Source: Stenotrophomonas sp. SAU14A_NAIMI4_8 (lineage in GTDB: Bacteria; Pseudomonadota; Gammaproteobacteria; Xanthomonadales; Xanthomonadaceae). Taken from it: DNA of 64,000 nt. The stretch spans positions 4,230,344 to 4,294,343 of the forward strand of contig NZ_CP025999.1 in NCBI RefSeq assembly GCF_003086695.1, written 5' to 3'. Shown here one piece after another: positions 50,587-60,349 of this stretch. The position numbers and the translations under genes are program-made. Position 1 is the first letter of the stretch. Every line of letters begins with the position of its first letter. A model generated the notes under the pieces. That model did no database searches. It was not told the DNA's origin and worked only from the letters and a program-made list of their open reading frames with translations.

Positions 50587-51225
50587 ATGCGCCATCCGCC
50601 ACTGTCCCCCTACCCGCCCTGCCTGGTGCGGCAGCGCGCGCGCCACCCGGCCACCTTGTTCGTCGACGATGACGACCGGCGCCAGCTGCTGGCCCTGCTG
50701 CACAGCGCGCTGCTGAAGCACGGGCTGCTGCTGCATGCCTACGTGGTGATGGATGACCACCTGCACCTGCTGGCCACGCCGCGCACAGGTGATGGCGTGG
50801 TGCGTGCGCTGCGCGCGTGCTGCGCCGCCTACAGCCGGGCCTTCAGCCAACGGCATGGGCACGCGCCGCCGCAGTGGCAGACCGGGCTGCAGTGCCTGCC
50901 CGTGCAGGACCCGGCGTATCTGCTGGGGGCGCACCGCCATGTGGAACGGGGACCGGTGCATGCGCGTGCGGTGGAACACCCCGAACAGCACGCCTGGTCC
51001 AGCATCCACGGCAACCTGGGGCTGCGCGAGGATGCGCTGCTGACAGCGCACCCGCAGTACCTGGCGCTGGGCGCAGATGCGCAGGAGCGTGCGCTGCGCT
51101 ACGCCGCCTTCCTGTGCGATGGCACCGCGCATGCCGATGCCATCGCGATCGAGGCCCTGGCACGGCGACCGCCTACCCTTGGGGCGGCGGTCACCCTGCG
51201 CGCGCCCCGGCTCAGCCGGAAATAG
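50587..51225 (+). CDS. Degenerate REP-associated tyrosine transposase (RAYT, Y1 family)
   Basis: 212 residues with the Y1_Tnp fold layout: the HUH motif survives as VVMDDHLHLLATP (H58, H60). The segment that in RAYTs reads RYIExNPVRAG is RHVERGPVHARAV here, so the position I take as the catalytic tyrosine is histidine (118). The arm WEGRY is also altered (QWQTGLQC). RAYTs mobilise REP palindromes such as the GTAG family around this gene; this copy is probably inactive in transposition. Its 3' end overlaps the convergent NatB gene by 14 bp. Confidence 0.8.
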   Translation: MRHPPLSPYPPCLVRQRARHPATLFVDDDDRRQLLALLHSALLKHGLLLHAYVVMDDHLHLLATPRTGDGVVRALRACCAAYSRAFSQRHGHAPPQWQTGLQCLPVQDPAYLLGAHRHVERGPVHARAVEHPEQHAWSSIHGNLGLREDALLTAHPQYLALGADAQERALRYAAFLCDGTAHADAIAIEALARRPPTLGAAVTLRAPRLSRK

Positions 51226-52392
51226 CCAGGCGCTCGTTGTGGTAGCGGCGCACGGCAGCGAACCACAGCACCGCGGCCAGGCCCAGGCTGGCGCCCAGAT
51301 AGATGCCCCACACCGTCGGCGAGATCGCTTCGTGGCGGATCACCTTCAACAGCATCTGGTTCTGCGACAGGAACGGCACCGCGTACTGCCACAGCTCGCT
51401 CTTCACCGGGTAGGCCATCAGCGCATAGCCCGGCAGCATGGGCAGCAGCACCAGCCAGGTCATGTGGCTCTGCGCTTCCTTCATGCTCTTGGCGGCCGCC
51501 GACAGGTAGGTCAGCAGCGAAGTACCGATCAGCAGCATGGGCAGCATGACCAGCAGCATCTGCAGCATGGACACGATGTTCATGTTCAACTGCCGGCCGA
51601 CGTTGCCGGGGGCGATCTGGGCGCTCAGTTTGAAGGCCACCAGCGTGAGCAGCAGCGAGGCAAAGCCAACCACGCAGGCCGCGGCGATCTTGCCGCTGAC
51701 AATCGCACTGCGCGAACCGGGCGTGGCCAGCAGCGGCTCCAGCGACTGCCGCTCACGCTCGCCGGCGGTGGAATCCATCACCAGGTAGGCGCCACCAATG
51801 AACGAGGTAAGCGTGAGCAGCACCGGCAGCAGCATGGACAGCATCATGCCGCGCTTGGCTTCGGCGCTGGCCATGTCCTGCTGGGCCACATCCAGCGGGC
51901 GTGCCACCTGGGCATCCACGCCGCGTGCCATCAGCCGCAGTGCCCCCACTTGGCCGTTGTAGGTGGCCAGCGCCGCCTGCAACCGCGCACTGGGCACTTC
52001 GGCGGCGCGCCGGGTGCTGTCACGGATCACTTCCACCAGCGCCGGCTTGCCGTCGGCCCAGTCCTTGCCGAAATCGGCACTGATGCGCAGGGCAACATCG
52101 ATTTCCTGCGAACGGATGGCCTCGGCCAGATCGGCCGGTGCGGTGGTGGCATTCAGGCCCTGTGCGGCCAGGAAGCGCACCAGGTTGGGCGCGTGTTCGG
52201 CGCCGATGGTGGGAATCTGCAGCGGTTGTTCAATCTGCGTGCGCACCCGGCTTTCCGACAGCTTGCCCATGCCCAGGATCAGCAGCGGGTACAGCAGCGG
52301 CCCGAACAGCAGGGTCAGCGCCAGCGTGCGGCGGTCACGCGACAGATCGCGCAGTTCCTTGCGCATCACCGTCATCAGGGTCGACATCATGC

Positions 52393-52396
<4 letters not shown>
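51212..52396 (-). CDS. ABC-2 type transporter permease (NatB-like)
   Basis: 394 residues: an N-terminal membrane helix (about 25-45), a large extracytoplasmic domain (about 45-175) and five more helices (about 185-210, 230-265, 275-305, 315-340 and 365-385), the NatB layout. VMDSTAGERERQSLEPLLATP is the family signature between helices. NatAB systems export sodium in Bacillus, but homologues are varied, so the substrate is open. The ATG overlaps the ATPase stop (ATGA). Confidence 0.88.
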
Positions 52397-53135
<739 letters not shown>

Positions 53136-53139
<4 letters not shown>

Positions 53140-54662
53140 GGGGCCCATCCGTTGAACGAGGTGAATGCCGGCACGTAGCTCAGCGTGTCCAGGCAGCTGG
53201 CATCCAGTGCCTTGGCGTCGGTGGTGTCGATGAACTGGCCGAGCAGGCGCGGCATGCAGCCGGCGCTGAGCGTGCCGTGGCCCTGGCCGCGGGCGACCAG
53301 GGCGCGCCCGTTGGGCAGGCCCTTGACCACCTGGTCGGCGTAACGCGGTGGGGTGACCGGGTCCAGCTCGCCGGAGAGCAGCAGCACCGGAAGGTCGCCC
53401 TTCAGCGCGGCGGTGGTGGCTGCCGGTGCCGGCTGGTGCGGCCACACCGGGCAGGCGGCGAAGAACGCGCGTGCCGCTTCGGCACCGAACAGGGCGTCAT
53501 CGCTTTCCGGCGGCGCCTGGAAGCGCGGCGCGTCTTCGCTGCAGATGACCGACCACTGCATGCCGCGGTTGATCTGGAAATCCATGCTGCGGGTGGCACC
53601 GCGTACCAGCGAGGCCAGCGGCGCGTAACGGCCCTGGGCCGCTTCATCCAGCACCAGCGGCAGCAGCGATGAATATTCGGGCACGTAGGAGAAAGCGAAC
53701 GCCAGGCCGACCACGCTGTCCGGGGACAGCACGTCCTGGCGCGGCGCATTGGTGCCGGGGTCGCGGTAATCCACGGTGACCGGCGCACGGCGCAGGGTGT
53801 CGGCCACGCTGCGCAGCTGTTCGCGGGTATCGACCGGGAAGCGCTTGCTGCAGGCGGCATCCTTGCGGCACTGCGCCGACTGCAGGGTGATGGCGTTGTC
53901 GAAGGTCTTGGCGAACTCGCCGCCCACCACCAGGTCGTTGGGCACCACGCCGTCAATGACGATGCTGCGGGTGTGCTGCGGGTAGGCCATGGCATAGCGC
54001 TGGGCCACGCGCGTGCCATACGAGCCGCCCACCAGGTTCAGCTTTTCCGCGCCCAGCGCCTGGCGCACGGCGTCCAGGTCGGCAATGGCTTCGGTGGTGG
54101 TGTAGAAGCGCGGGTCGGCACGGCCCTTCAGCGAGGCCAGGCACTGCGTGGCGAAGTCGCGCATCACCGCTTCGGTGGGCGCAGCGTCTTCGTCCAGCTG
54201 CAGTTCCTTGCCATCGGCACCCAGGCAGCTGAGCGGGTTGGAACCGCCGGTGCCGCGCTGGTCGATCAGGAAGATGTCGCGCTGCTTGCGCACCTGGCGC
54301 AGGGCGGTATCGACAATGACGGCCACTTCGCTGGCGGCCTGGCCCGGCCCACCGGCCAGGAAGAACACCGGGTCCGGCGCACCGGCACCGCTGTTGCCCG
54401 CTTCCAGCAGGGCAATGCGCAGGTCGATGCTGCGGCCGGCCGGGTTGGCGCGGTCCTCGGGCACCTTGAAGGTGGCGCACTGTGCTTCCACGTTGGCGCT
54501 GGCGCCCACGGTGGACAGCGTGCAGGGACGGAAATCGATCTGGCCGTAACGGCGGCTGGGACTGTCGCCGCCATCGGCGGTGCCGGCGGAAGGCGGCGCG
54601 CTGCAGCCGGCGGCAAGCAGGCTGGCCAGTACCCCGGCCAGTACAAGTGGGTGCTTTTGCAT
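53136..54662 (-). CDS. Lipoprotein-type alpha/beta hydrolase (TAP/SCO-like proteinase family)
   Basis: 508 residues. Lipobox LLAAGC (Cys about 19), then an alpha/beta hydrolase of the tripeptidyl aminopeptidase (TAP)/proline iminopeptidase-like group: FFLAGGPGQAASE, LIDQRGTGGSNPL, nucleophile GGSYGTRVAQRYA (Ser about 213), Asp in SGELDPVTPP and His in GQGHGTLS. Probably an envelope-associated peptidase. Coupled to natA by a four-base overlap. Confidence 0.88.
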
Positions 54663-54806
54663 CGTGCGTGTTTCCCCTGGAGGACGTTCCTGTCGACCAC
54701 GACGCGCGGTCGCGGCGGATGTGACCAACTGCAGGGGACAACTTACACGGGCACGCTGCTGGCGGCGATGGGCGCCGGTCGAAAAACCGGGCGCCCTCCA
54801 GCTGCC

Positions 54807-55556
54807 TTACTTGCTGCTGACGTACTTCTCGCGCCGCACCTGCGGGTTGCCCAGGCCGGCCGCCTTCAGCGCCTCGGCGCAGGCATCGACCATGTCCGGG
54901 TTGCCGCACAGGTAGGCGATGTCGGTGGCCGGGTCAGGCTGGATGCTGGCCAGGGCCTGCTGCACGTAGCCGTGGTGCACGTCCGGGTGCGGCTCGGCCG
55001 GCAGTTCGCGCGACAGGCACGGCACATAGCGGAAGTTCGGGTGCTTTTCGGCGAAGCTGTAGAAATCATCGCTGTACAGCAGTTCGCCGGGGCTGCGTGC
55101 GCCCTGCAGCAGCACCACCTGCACGCCGCGCTCGGCCATGGCCGTTGCCAGCAGCGGCAGCATCGATCGGTACGGGGTGACGCCGGTGCCGGTGGCGATC
55201 AGCAGGTAGCGGGCATTGTGGTCGCCGGGCTGCAGGCAGAAGCGGCCATACGGGCCGGACGCGCTGATCTGGCCGCCGATGTCCAGCGCCTCGAACAGCG
55301 CCGTGGCGGCACCGCCGGGCACGAAGCTGACGGCGATGTCGACCGCTTCGCCGGGGCCCAGGGCGTGGTCATGGATGGTTGCCAGCGAGTAGCTGCGCTT
55401 GGTTTCGGTGCCGTCGGCGTAGGCGAAATGGACCTGGATGAACTGGCCGGGCTGGAAATCCAGCGGCTGGCCGTCATCACGCACGAACTGGTAGTGGCCG
55501 ATGGTCGGCGCCAGCATGCGGCGGCCGACCAGCTTGATGGGGAATTGGACAGGCAC
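54807..55556 (-). CDS. fpr: Ferredoxin/flavodoxin-NADP+ reductase (Fpr type)
   Basis: 249 residues: FAD domain with FQPGQFIQVHF and RSYSLAT (RxYS motif), flavin-phosphate loop SGPYGRFCL, NADP domain with LIATGTGVTPYRSML, and YLCGNPDMVD, ending VRREKYVSSK. It passes electrons between NADPH and ferredoxin/flavodoxin, for oxidative stress and Fe-S enzymes such as BioB in related bacteria (family knowledge). Divergent from the YadGH-like operon with 84 bp between the starts. Confidence 0.92.
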   Translation of the reverse strand: MPVQFPIKLVGRRMLAPTIGHYQFVRDDGQPLDFQPGQFIQVHFAYADGTETKRSYSLATIHDHALGPGEAVDIAVSFVPGGAATALFEALDIGGQISASGPYGRFCLQPGDHNARYLLIATGTGVTPYRSMLPLLATAMAERGVQVVLLQGARSPGELLYSDDFYSFAEKHPNFRYVPCLSRELPAEPHPDVHHGYVQQALASIQPDPATDIAYLCGNPDMVDACAEALKAAGLGNPQVRREKYVSSK

Positions 55557-55602
55557 GACTTTTCGGGACAGTGTGTAGCCGGGGCAAGCCCTCGGGGTCT
55601 TC

Positions 55603-55608
55603 TATAAT
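55603..55608. promoter_or_regulatory. Perfect -10 hexamer in the fpr/ABC gene divergent gap
   Basis: TATAAT sits in CTATAATAG, which reads almost the same on both strands, 33 bp before the ABC ATPase start and 47 bp from the fpr start. No TTGACA-like -35 box is found at normal spacing in either direction, so orientation is uncertain. Confidence 0.3.
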
Positions 55609-55640
55609 AGACCCTCCCCGCCCCTCTCCTGCGCCAGCCC

Positions 55641-56609
55641 ATGGGCGCGAAGGCTGCAAGCTTGGCTTCCCTGAACGAAACGGCGCCCGCCCTGCGCGTG
55701 CGCGACCTGCGCAAGACCTACGACAACGGCACCCAGGCCCTGAAGGGGGTCTCGCTGGAGGTCGCCCCGGGCGACTTCTTCGCCCTGCTGGGCCCCAATG
55801 GCGCCGGCAAATCGACCCTGATCGGCATCATCAGCTCCCTGGTCAACCTGAGCCAGGGCAAGGTGGAAGTGTTCGGCAGCGACCTGGTGCAGCACCGCAG
55901 CGCCACCATGCGCCTGATCGGGCTGGTGCCGCAGGAAATCAACTTCAACCTGTTCGAGAAGCCCTTCGATATCCTGGTGAACTACGCCGGTTTCTACGGC
56001 GTGGCCCGCGAGGAAGCCGAGCAGCGCGCCGAAGAGGAGCTGAAGCGTGCCCACCTGTGGGAAAAGGCGCAGGTGATGAGCCGCACCCTGTCCGGCGGCA
56101 TGAAGCGCCGGCTGATGATCGCCCGCGCGATGATGACCCGGCCGCGCCTGCTGATCCTGGACGAACCCACCGCCGGCGTGGACATCGAGATCCGCCGCGA
56201 CATGTGGCGGGTGCTGAAGGAGATCAATGCCGCCGGCACCACGATCATCCTGACCACCCATTACCTGGAAGAGGCCGAGTACCTGTGCCGCAACCTGGCC
56301 ATCATCAACCACGGCCAGATCGTGGAGCAGGGGCCGATGCGCGCCCTGTTGGCCAAGCTGGACGTGGAAGGCTTCCTGCTGGACATCGACGGTGACCTGC
56401 CGGCGCAGCTGCCGGTGATCGAGGGCGCGACCCTGACCGCACCCGATGCGCACACGCTGGACATCGACATGCCGCGCGCCATGGACCTCAACCGCGTGTT
56501 CGCCACGCTGAACGAGGCCGGCATCCGCGTACGTTCGATGCGCACCAAGAGCAACCGCCTGGAGGAGCTGTTCGTGCGCCTCACCGGCAACCAGGAGACG
56601 TCTGCATGA
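55641..56609 (+). CDS. ABC transporter ATPase (YadG-like)
   Basis: 322 residues: Walker A LLGPNGAGKSTLIGI, Q-loop GLVPQEINF, signature LSGGMKRRLMIARAMM, Walker B LLILDEPTAGVD and H-loop LTTHYLEEAEYL, followed by a C-terminal regulatory extension of about 85 residues. Pairs with the permease gene, which starts inside its stop codon. Closest in layout to E. coli YadG. Confidence 0.93.
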   Translation: MGAKAASLASLNETAPALRVRDLRKTYDNGTQALKGVSLEVAPGDFFALLGPNGAGKSTLIGIISSLVNLSQGKVEVFGSDLVQHRSATMRLIGLVPQEINFNLFEKPFDILVNYAGFYGVAREEAEQRAEEELKRAHLWEKAQVMSRTLSGGMKRRLMIARAMMTRPRLLILDEPTAGVDIEIRRDMWRVLKEINAAGTTIILTTHYLEEAEYLCRNLAIINHGQIVEQGPMRALLAKLDVEGFLLDIDGDLPAQLPVIEGATLTAPDAHTLDIDMPRAMDLNRVFATLNEAGIRVRSMRTKSNRLEELFVRLTGNQETSA

Positions 56610-57397
56610 GCACCACCGAGCTGACCGACGGCCAGCGCAACCGCATCGCGCTGATGACCATCGTGCGCCGGGAAGTCGCGCGCATCCTGCGCATCTGGGG
56701 CCAGACCCTGGTGCCGCCGGCGATCACCATGACCCTGTACTTCCTCATCTTCGGCCGCCTGATCGGCTCGCGGGTGGGCGACATGGGCGAATACAGCTAC
56801 ATGGAGTTCATCGTGCCGGGCCTGGTGATGATGAGCGTGATCCAGAACAGCTACGGCAACATCAGTTCCTCGTTCTTCGGCGCCAAGTTCGGCCGCCACG
56901 TGGAAGAGCTGCTGGTCAGCCCGATGCCGAACTGGGTGATCCTGTGGGGCTACGTGGCCGGTGCGGTGCTGCGCGGCCTGATGGTTGGCGTGATCGTGCT
57001 GATCATCGCCATGTTCTTCACCCCGGTGCGCATTCCGCACCCGCTGGTGACGCTGAGCACGGTGATCCTGGGCGCGACCATCTTCTCGCTGGCCGGCTTC
57101 ATCAACGCGGTGTACGCCAAGAAGTTCGATGACGTGGCGATCGTGCCGACCTTCATCCTGACCCCGCTGACCTACCTGGGTGGCGTGTTCTATTCGGTGA
57201 AGCTGCTGCCGACCTGGGCCGAAGCGGCCACCCATGCCAACCCGATCTTCTACATGGTCAACGCGTTCCGCTACGGCCTGCTGGGCAGCAGCGATGTGCC
57301 GGTGTGGGTGGCCTATGCCCTGATGATCGGTTTCGTGGTGGTGCTGACCGCGCTTGCGCTGTGGCTGCTGCGCCGCGGCGTGGGCATGCGCAGCTGA
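56606..57397 (+). CDS. ABC-2 transporter permease (YadH-like)
   Basis: 263 residues with six membrane segments in the ABC-2 permease layout and the family stretch IVPGLVMMSVIQNSYGN, EELLVSPMPNWVILWGYV and FLAGGVFYSV-like region (LGGVFYSVKLLPTWAE). Forms an exporter with the preceding ATPase (ATGA overlap); substrate unknown. Confidence 0.92.
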   Translation: MSTTELTDGQRNRIALMTIVRREVARILRIWGQTLVPPAITMTLYFLIFGRLIGSRVGDMGEYSYMEFIVPGLVMMSVIQNSYGNISSSFFGAKFGRHVEELLVSPMPNWVILWGYVAGAVLRGLMVGVIVLIIAMFFTPVRIPHPLVTLSTVILGATIFSLAGFINAVYAKKFDDVAIVPTFILTPLTYLGGVFYSVKLLPTWAEAATHANPIFYMVNAFRYGLLGSSDVPVWVAYALMIGFVVVLTALALWLLRRGVGMRS

Positions 57398-57420
57398 GGT
57401 AATCCCCCCCTGCGTGGGGG

Positions 57421-57525
57421 GACCGGTTCCGGTGGCGCCAGGGCACTTGCCTGGCGCCCGGTTCGGTCGTCTAATCGGTGCGCTTCACCAGACCGACCAG
57501 CGGGCCCCCGGGCCGGCTGGTTTTT
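57421..57525 (+). ncRNA. Structured RNA or 3' UTR ending in a terminator
   Basis: After the YadH-like gene, GACCG...CGGTC encloses a perfect 9-bp stem GGCGCCAGG/CCTGGCGCC (57434-57442 with 57450-57458); a second stem (TCGGTC with a bulge, TCT/AGACCGA) follows, then the terminator at 57497-57525. Three consecutive stems with no reading frame suggest a stable 3' UTR or a small RNA. Confidence 0.3.
57497..57525 (+). terminator. Rho-independent terminator
   Basis: Stem CCAGCGGGCCC / GGGCCGGCTGG (with one opposed G:G mismatch) followed by TTTTT. Confidence 0.75.
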
Positions 57526-57559
57526 CATATGTCATGGACGCACCAGGGGACCCAACCAG

Positions 57560-58111
57560 ATGTTCACCCGTCGTACTGCCGGCCCTGCCCGGCTCGTCGC
57601 TGCATCGCTGTTCCTGCTCGTTCTGGCCGGCTGCGCTTCCCGGCCCATTCCGTTGAACTACGCCCCCAGTTCGGTGCTGAGCGCCGAAGGCCGGGTGGAT
57701 GTGACCGCGTTCGAGTACCTGCCGGCCAAGGGCGGGGAGATCAAGCCCAACCAGGTGCGCAACACCGCCATGGGCAACATCCTGTTCGAAAAGAACGTGG
57801 ATGCGATCATGCGCGATGCGGTGTTTTCCGAGCTGCGCCTGGTCGGCATCAAGATGGACAAGGAAGGCAATGTCCTGAGCGGCAAGGTGGAAGAGTTCCT
57901 GATCGACGATCTGGGCTACAGCGTCGACTGGACCCTGCGCGTGCGCTACGTGGTGACCGACCCGCAGGGCCAGGTGGTCTACGACCAGGTGAAGAACGTG
58001 CAGCGCAACACGTCCAAGTTCGTGAACATCTTTGGTTCGTTGAACGAGACCATCAAGCTCAACATCGAACAGACCATCAAGGATCCGGCTTTCATCGCCG
58101 CGATCAATTGA
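57560..58111 (+). CDS. Lipoprotein of unknown function (YajG-like size and layout)
   Basis: 183 residues with lipobox LLVLAGC (Cys about 25). The mature part (VDVTAFEYLPAKGGEIKPNQ, NILFEKNVDAIMRDAVFSEL, EEFLIDDLGYSVDWTLRVRY, FGSLNETIKLNIEQTIKDPA) resembles small outer-membrane lipoproteins of YajG type. Function unknown. Its own terminator lies at 58158. Confidence 0.75.
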   Translation: MFTRRTAGPARLVAASLFLLVLAGCASRPIPLNYAPSSVLSAEGRVDVTAFEYLPAKGGEIKPNQVRNTAMGNILFEKNVDAIMRDAVFSELRLVGIKMDKEGNVLSGKVEEFLIDDLGYSVDWTLRVRYVVTDPQGQVVYDQVKNVQRNTSKFVNIFGSLNETIKLNIEQTIKDPAFIAAIN

Positions 58112-58124
58112 ACCGTGGCGGATC

Positions 58125-58143
58125 ATCCACGCCCTGCGTGGAT
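58125..58143. repeat. SMAG palindrome variant
   Basis: ATCCACGCCCTGCGTGGAT, a one-base variant of the 7478 family, without the GTAG head. Confidence 0.75.
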
Positions 58144-58157
58144 ACCGTCTGCTGAAG

Positions 58158-58184
58158 AGCCGGGCGCATGCCCGGCTTTTCTTT
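58158..58184 (+). terminator. Rho-independent terminator
   Basis: AGCCGGGC GCAT GCCCGGCT followed by TTTCTTTCT: 8-bp stem with a T-rich tail, after the lipoprotein gene. Confidence 0.85.
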
Positions 58185-58324
58185 CTGCTGCTGCGCCGAG
58201 CGTGGCAGTGGCCACCACCGTCAGCGGCGATGTCTTTCCCCCTCACCCGCCACCGGCTGCACGGCCACGGAATGCGATCTCCGGCACAATCTGCAGGTGA
58301 CCCCCCAACTGCGGTGAAGGTGTG

Positions 58325-59263
58325 ATGCGTATCCTGATTCTTGGTGCCGGTGGCACCGGCGGTTACTTCGGCGGCCGCCTGGCCCAGTCCGGCGTGGATG
58401 TGACCTTCCTGGTGCGCCCCGCGCGCGCCGCCCAGCTCGACGGCGACGGGCTGGTGATCCAGAGCCCGCTGGGCGATGCGCGCTTCCCGGTGCAGCATGT
58501 CACCGCCGATGCCCTGCCCGCGCTGGCCACCGCGCAGCCGTTCGACCTGGTGATGCTGAGCTGCAAGGCCTACGACCTGGACAGTTCGATCGATGCCATC
58601 GCCCCGGCCGTGGGCCCGGCGACCACCGTGCTGCCGATCCTCAATGGACTGCACCACTACGGCGCATTGGACGCGCGCTTCGGCCGCGAAGCGGTACTGG
58701 GTGGGCTGTGTTTCATCAGTGCCACCAAGGCCGCCGACGGCGCGGTGCTGCACCTGGGCCGGCCGGCCAAGCTGACCTTCGGTGAGCGTGATGGCGGCGC
58801 CCTGTCGCCGCGCGTGCAGGCCTTCGCTGCCGCCTGCGTGCAGGCCGGCGTGGACCACCTGGCCAGCGGCCAGATCGGCCAGGAGCAGTGGATCAAGTAC
58901 ACCTTCCTGACCGCGCTGGCCGCCGCCACCTGCCTGCTGCGCGCGGACATCGGCACCATCGTGGCCACCGACGATGGCCAGGCCATCGTGCGCGGCCTGT
59001 ACGACGAATGCCTGGCCGTGGCCGAAGCCGCGGGCGAACCGATTCCCGACGATGCGCAGGACGTTGCCCGCAGCACCCTGACCCAGGCCGGCTCGGCGCT
59101 GAAGGCCTCGATGCTGCGCGATCTGGAGGCCGGCCAGCAGGTCGAGGCCGCGCAGATCGTGGGCGACATGCTGGCCCGTGCACGCACCGCCGGCCAGGAA
59201 GCCTTGCTGCTGCAGGTGGCCTACAGCAGCCTGCAGGCCTACCAGGCACAGCGCGCGGCGTGA
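58325..59263 (+). CDS. 2-dehydropantoate 2-reductase family protein (PanE/ApbA-like)
   Basis: 312 residues: N-terminal NAD(P) motif ILGAGGTGGYFGGRLA, a Lys in LSCKAYDL (catalytic lysine region), ILNGLHHYGALDARFG, and a C-terminal helical domain with GQEQWIKYTF and SMLRDLEAGQQVEAAQIVG. The family makes pantoate for CoA, but several paralogues have other substrates. ATG 58325 is preferred to GTG 58322, with AAGG upstream. Coupled to the next gene (GTGA). Confidence 0.88.
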   Translation: MRILILGAGGTGGYFGGRLAQSGVDVTFLVRPARAAQLDGDGLVIQSPLGDARFPVQHVTADALPALATAQPFDLVMLSCKAYDLDSSIDAIAPAVGPATTVLPILNGLHHYGALDARFGREAVLGGLCFISATKAADGAVLHLGRPAKLTFGERDGGALSPRVQAFAAACVQAGVDHLASGQIGQEQWIKYTFLTALAAATCLLRADIGTIVATDDGQAIVRGLYDECLAVAEAAGEPIPDDAQDVARSTLTQAGSALKASMLRDLEAGQQVEAAQIVGDMLARARTAGQEALLLQVAYSSLQAYQAQRAA

Positions 59264-60174
59264 ACACGGCGGTGCCCGCACCAGTACTGATCTTGGGCCT
59301 GGGCTGGAGCGGCCGCGTGCTGGCCGCCCGCCTGCAGGCGCTGGGGGTGCCAGTGGCAGGCACGGTGCGTGACCCCACCGCCGCGCCCGCTGACGGACTG
59401 CAGCGGTTCGCACTGCATGCCGATGCGGCGCCGCCAGCGGCCCTGCTGGAGGCCGTTTCGCAGGCGCAGGCCGTGCTGTGCAGCGTGCCGCCCGATGCCG
59501 ACGGAGATCCGGCGCTGCGCGTGCTGCAGCCGGCGTTGCTGGCCAGCCCGGCGCTGCGCTGGGTAGGCTATCTGTCGTCCACCTCGGTGTATGCCGACCG
59601 CGACGGTGGCTGGGTGGATGCACACAGCGTGGCCGACAGCACCGAGGCGGCGGGTGTGCAGCGTCTGCGTGCGGAAGCCCAATGGCAGGCGCTGGCGAGG
59701 GAGCGCGGCATCGATTCGGCGGTGTTCCGCCTGCCGGGCCTGTATGGCGCTGGCCGCAATGCGCTGCTGCAGTTGGCGCAGGGCCGCGCCCGCCACGTGC
59801 TGCGGCCCGGGCTGGTGTTCAACCGGCTGCACGTGGAGGATCTGGCCGCGGTGGTCATCGCGGCGATGCGACGGCCCACGCCGGGGGGGTTGTACCTGCC
59901 CGCCGACGACGAACCGGCGCCGCCGCAGGACGTGCTGGCGTATGCCGCGCAGTTGGGGGGCTTCGCCCTGCCCCCGGCGGTGGCCTGGGACGACCCGGCG
60001 GTGAGCCCGACGCTGCGCCGCTTCTATGCCAGCAACAAGCGCATCGACAGCCGTGGCACGCGCGAAGCGCTGGGGTGGGCACCGCGGTTTGCCACCTACC
60101 GGCAGGGGCTGGAGGATCTGGCCGCTGCGCTCGCCGGGCATGGCCCGGCGCTACCTGCTGCCGGCGTTGATTGA
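59260..60174 (+). CDS. NAD(P)-binding epimerase-like SDR protein, C-terminus written by a REP element
   Basis: 304 residues of the extended SDR/epimerase-like group (YeeZ-like): LILGLGWSGRVLAARL at the start, then YLSSTSVYADRDGG, VFRLPGLYGAGRNAL and RRFYASNKRIDSRGTREALG. The GTG start at 59260 overlaps the previous stop. The last residues (AAALAGHGPALPAAGVD) are encoded by a GCTCGCCGGGCATGGCCCGG palindrome (60124-60155), so the natural C-terminus was extended or replaced by an inserted repeat. Confidence 0.82.
   Translation: MNTAVPAPVLILGLGWSGRVLAARLQALGVPVAGTVRDPTAAPADGLQRFALHADAAPPAALLEAVSQAQAVLCSVPPDADGDPALRVLQPALLASPALRWVGYLSSTSVYADRDGGWVDAHSVADSTEAAGVQRLRAEAQWQALARERGIDSAVFRLPGLYGAGRNALLQLAQGRARHVLRPGLVFNRLHVEDLAAVVIAAMRRPTPGGLYLPADDEPAPPQDVLAYAAQLGGFALPPAVAWDDPAVSPTLRRFYASNKRIDSRGTREALGWAPRFATYRQGLEDLAAALAGHGPALPAAGVD
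60124..60155. repeat. REP palindrome inside the 3' end of a gene
   Basis: GCTGCGCTCGCCGGGCATGG plus CCCGGCGCTACC, identical to the tandem core at 31611-31638. It is translated in frame as the last residues of the 59260 gene. Confidence 0.9.
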
Positions 60175-60187
60175 TCCTGGCGTTCGT

Positions 60188-60290
60188 GGATTGCCCGCAT
60201 GACCCGGCGTTGTTTCATGGCACGCGCGCGCGGATTGCCCGCACGACCCGGCGTTTTTTTCATGGCACGCATGCGCGGATTGCCAGGGTC
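60188..60290. repeat. Imperfect tandem repeat (about 42-47 bp period)
   Basis: GGATTGCCCGC starts at 60188 and 60230, with GGATTGCC again at 60277. Each full unit contains ACCCGGCGTT, a T run and CATGGCACGC. Confidence 0.75.
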
Positions 60291-60349
60291 GTAGAGTCGA
60301 GCTTGCTCGACTGCTGTTGGCAGAAGCAGTCGAGCAAGCTCGACTCTAC
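60291..60349. repeat. Perfect 25-bp inverted repeat made of two SMAG units
   Basis: Arms 60291-60315 and 60325-60349 are exact inverses around a 9-base loop; each contains the smaller palindrome GTCGAGCTTGCTCGAC and ends in GTAG or CTAC. Same family as 9811-9833. Confidence 0.95.
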
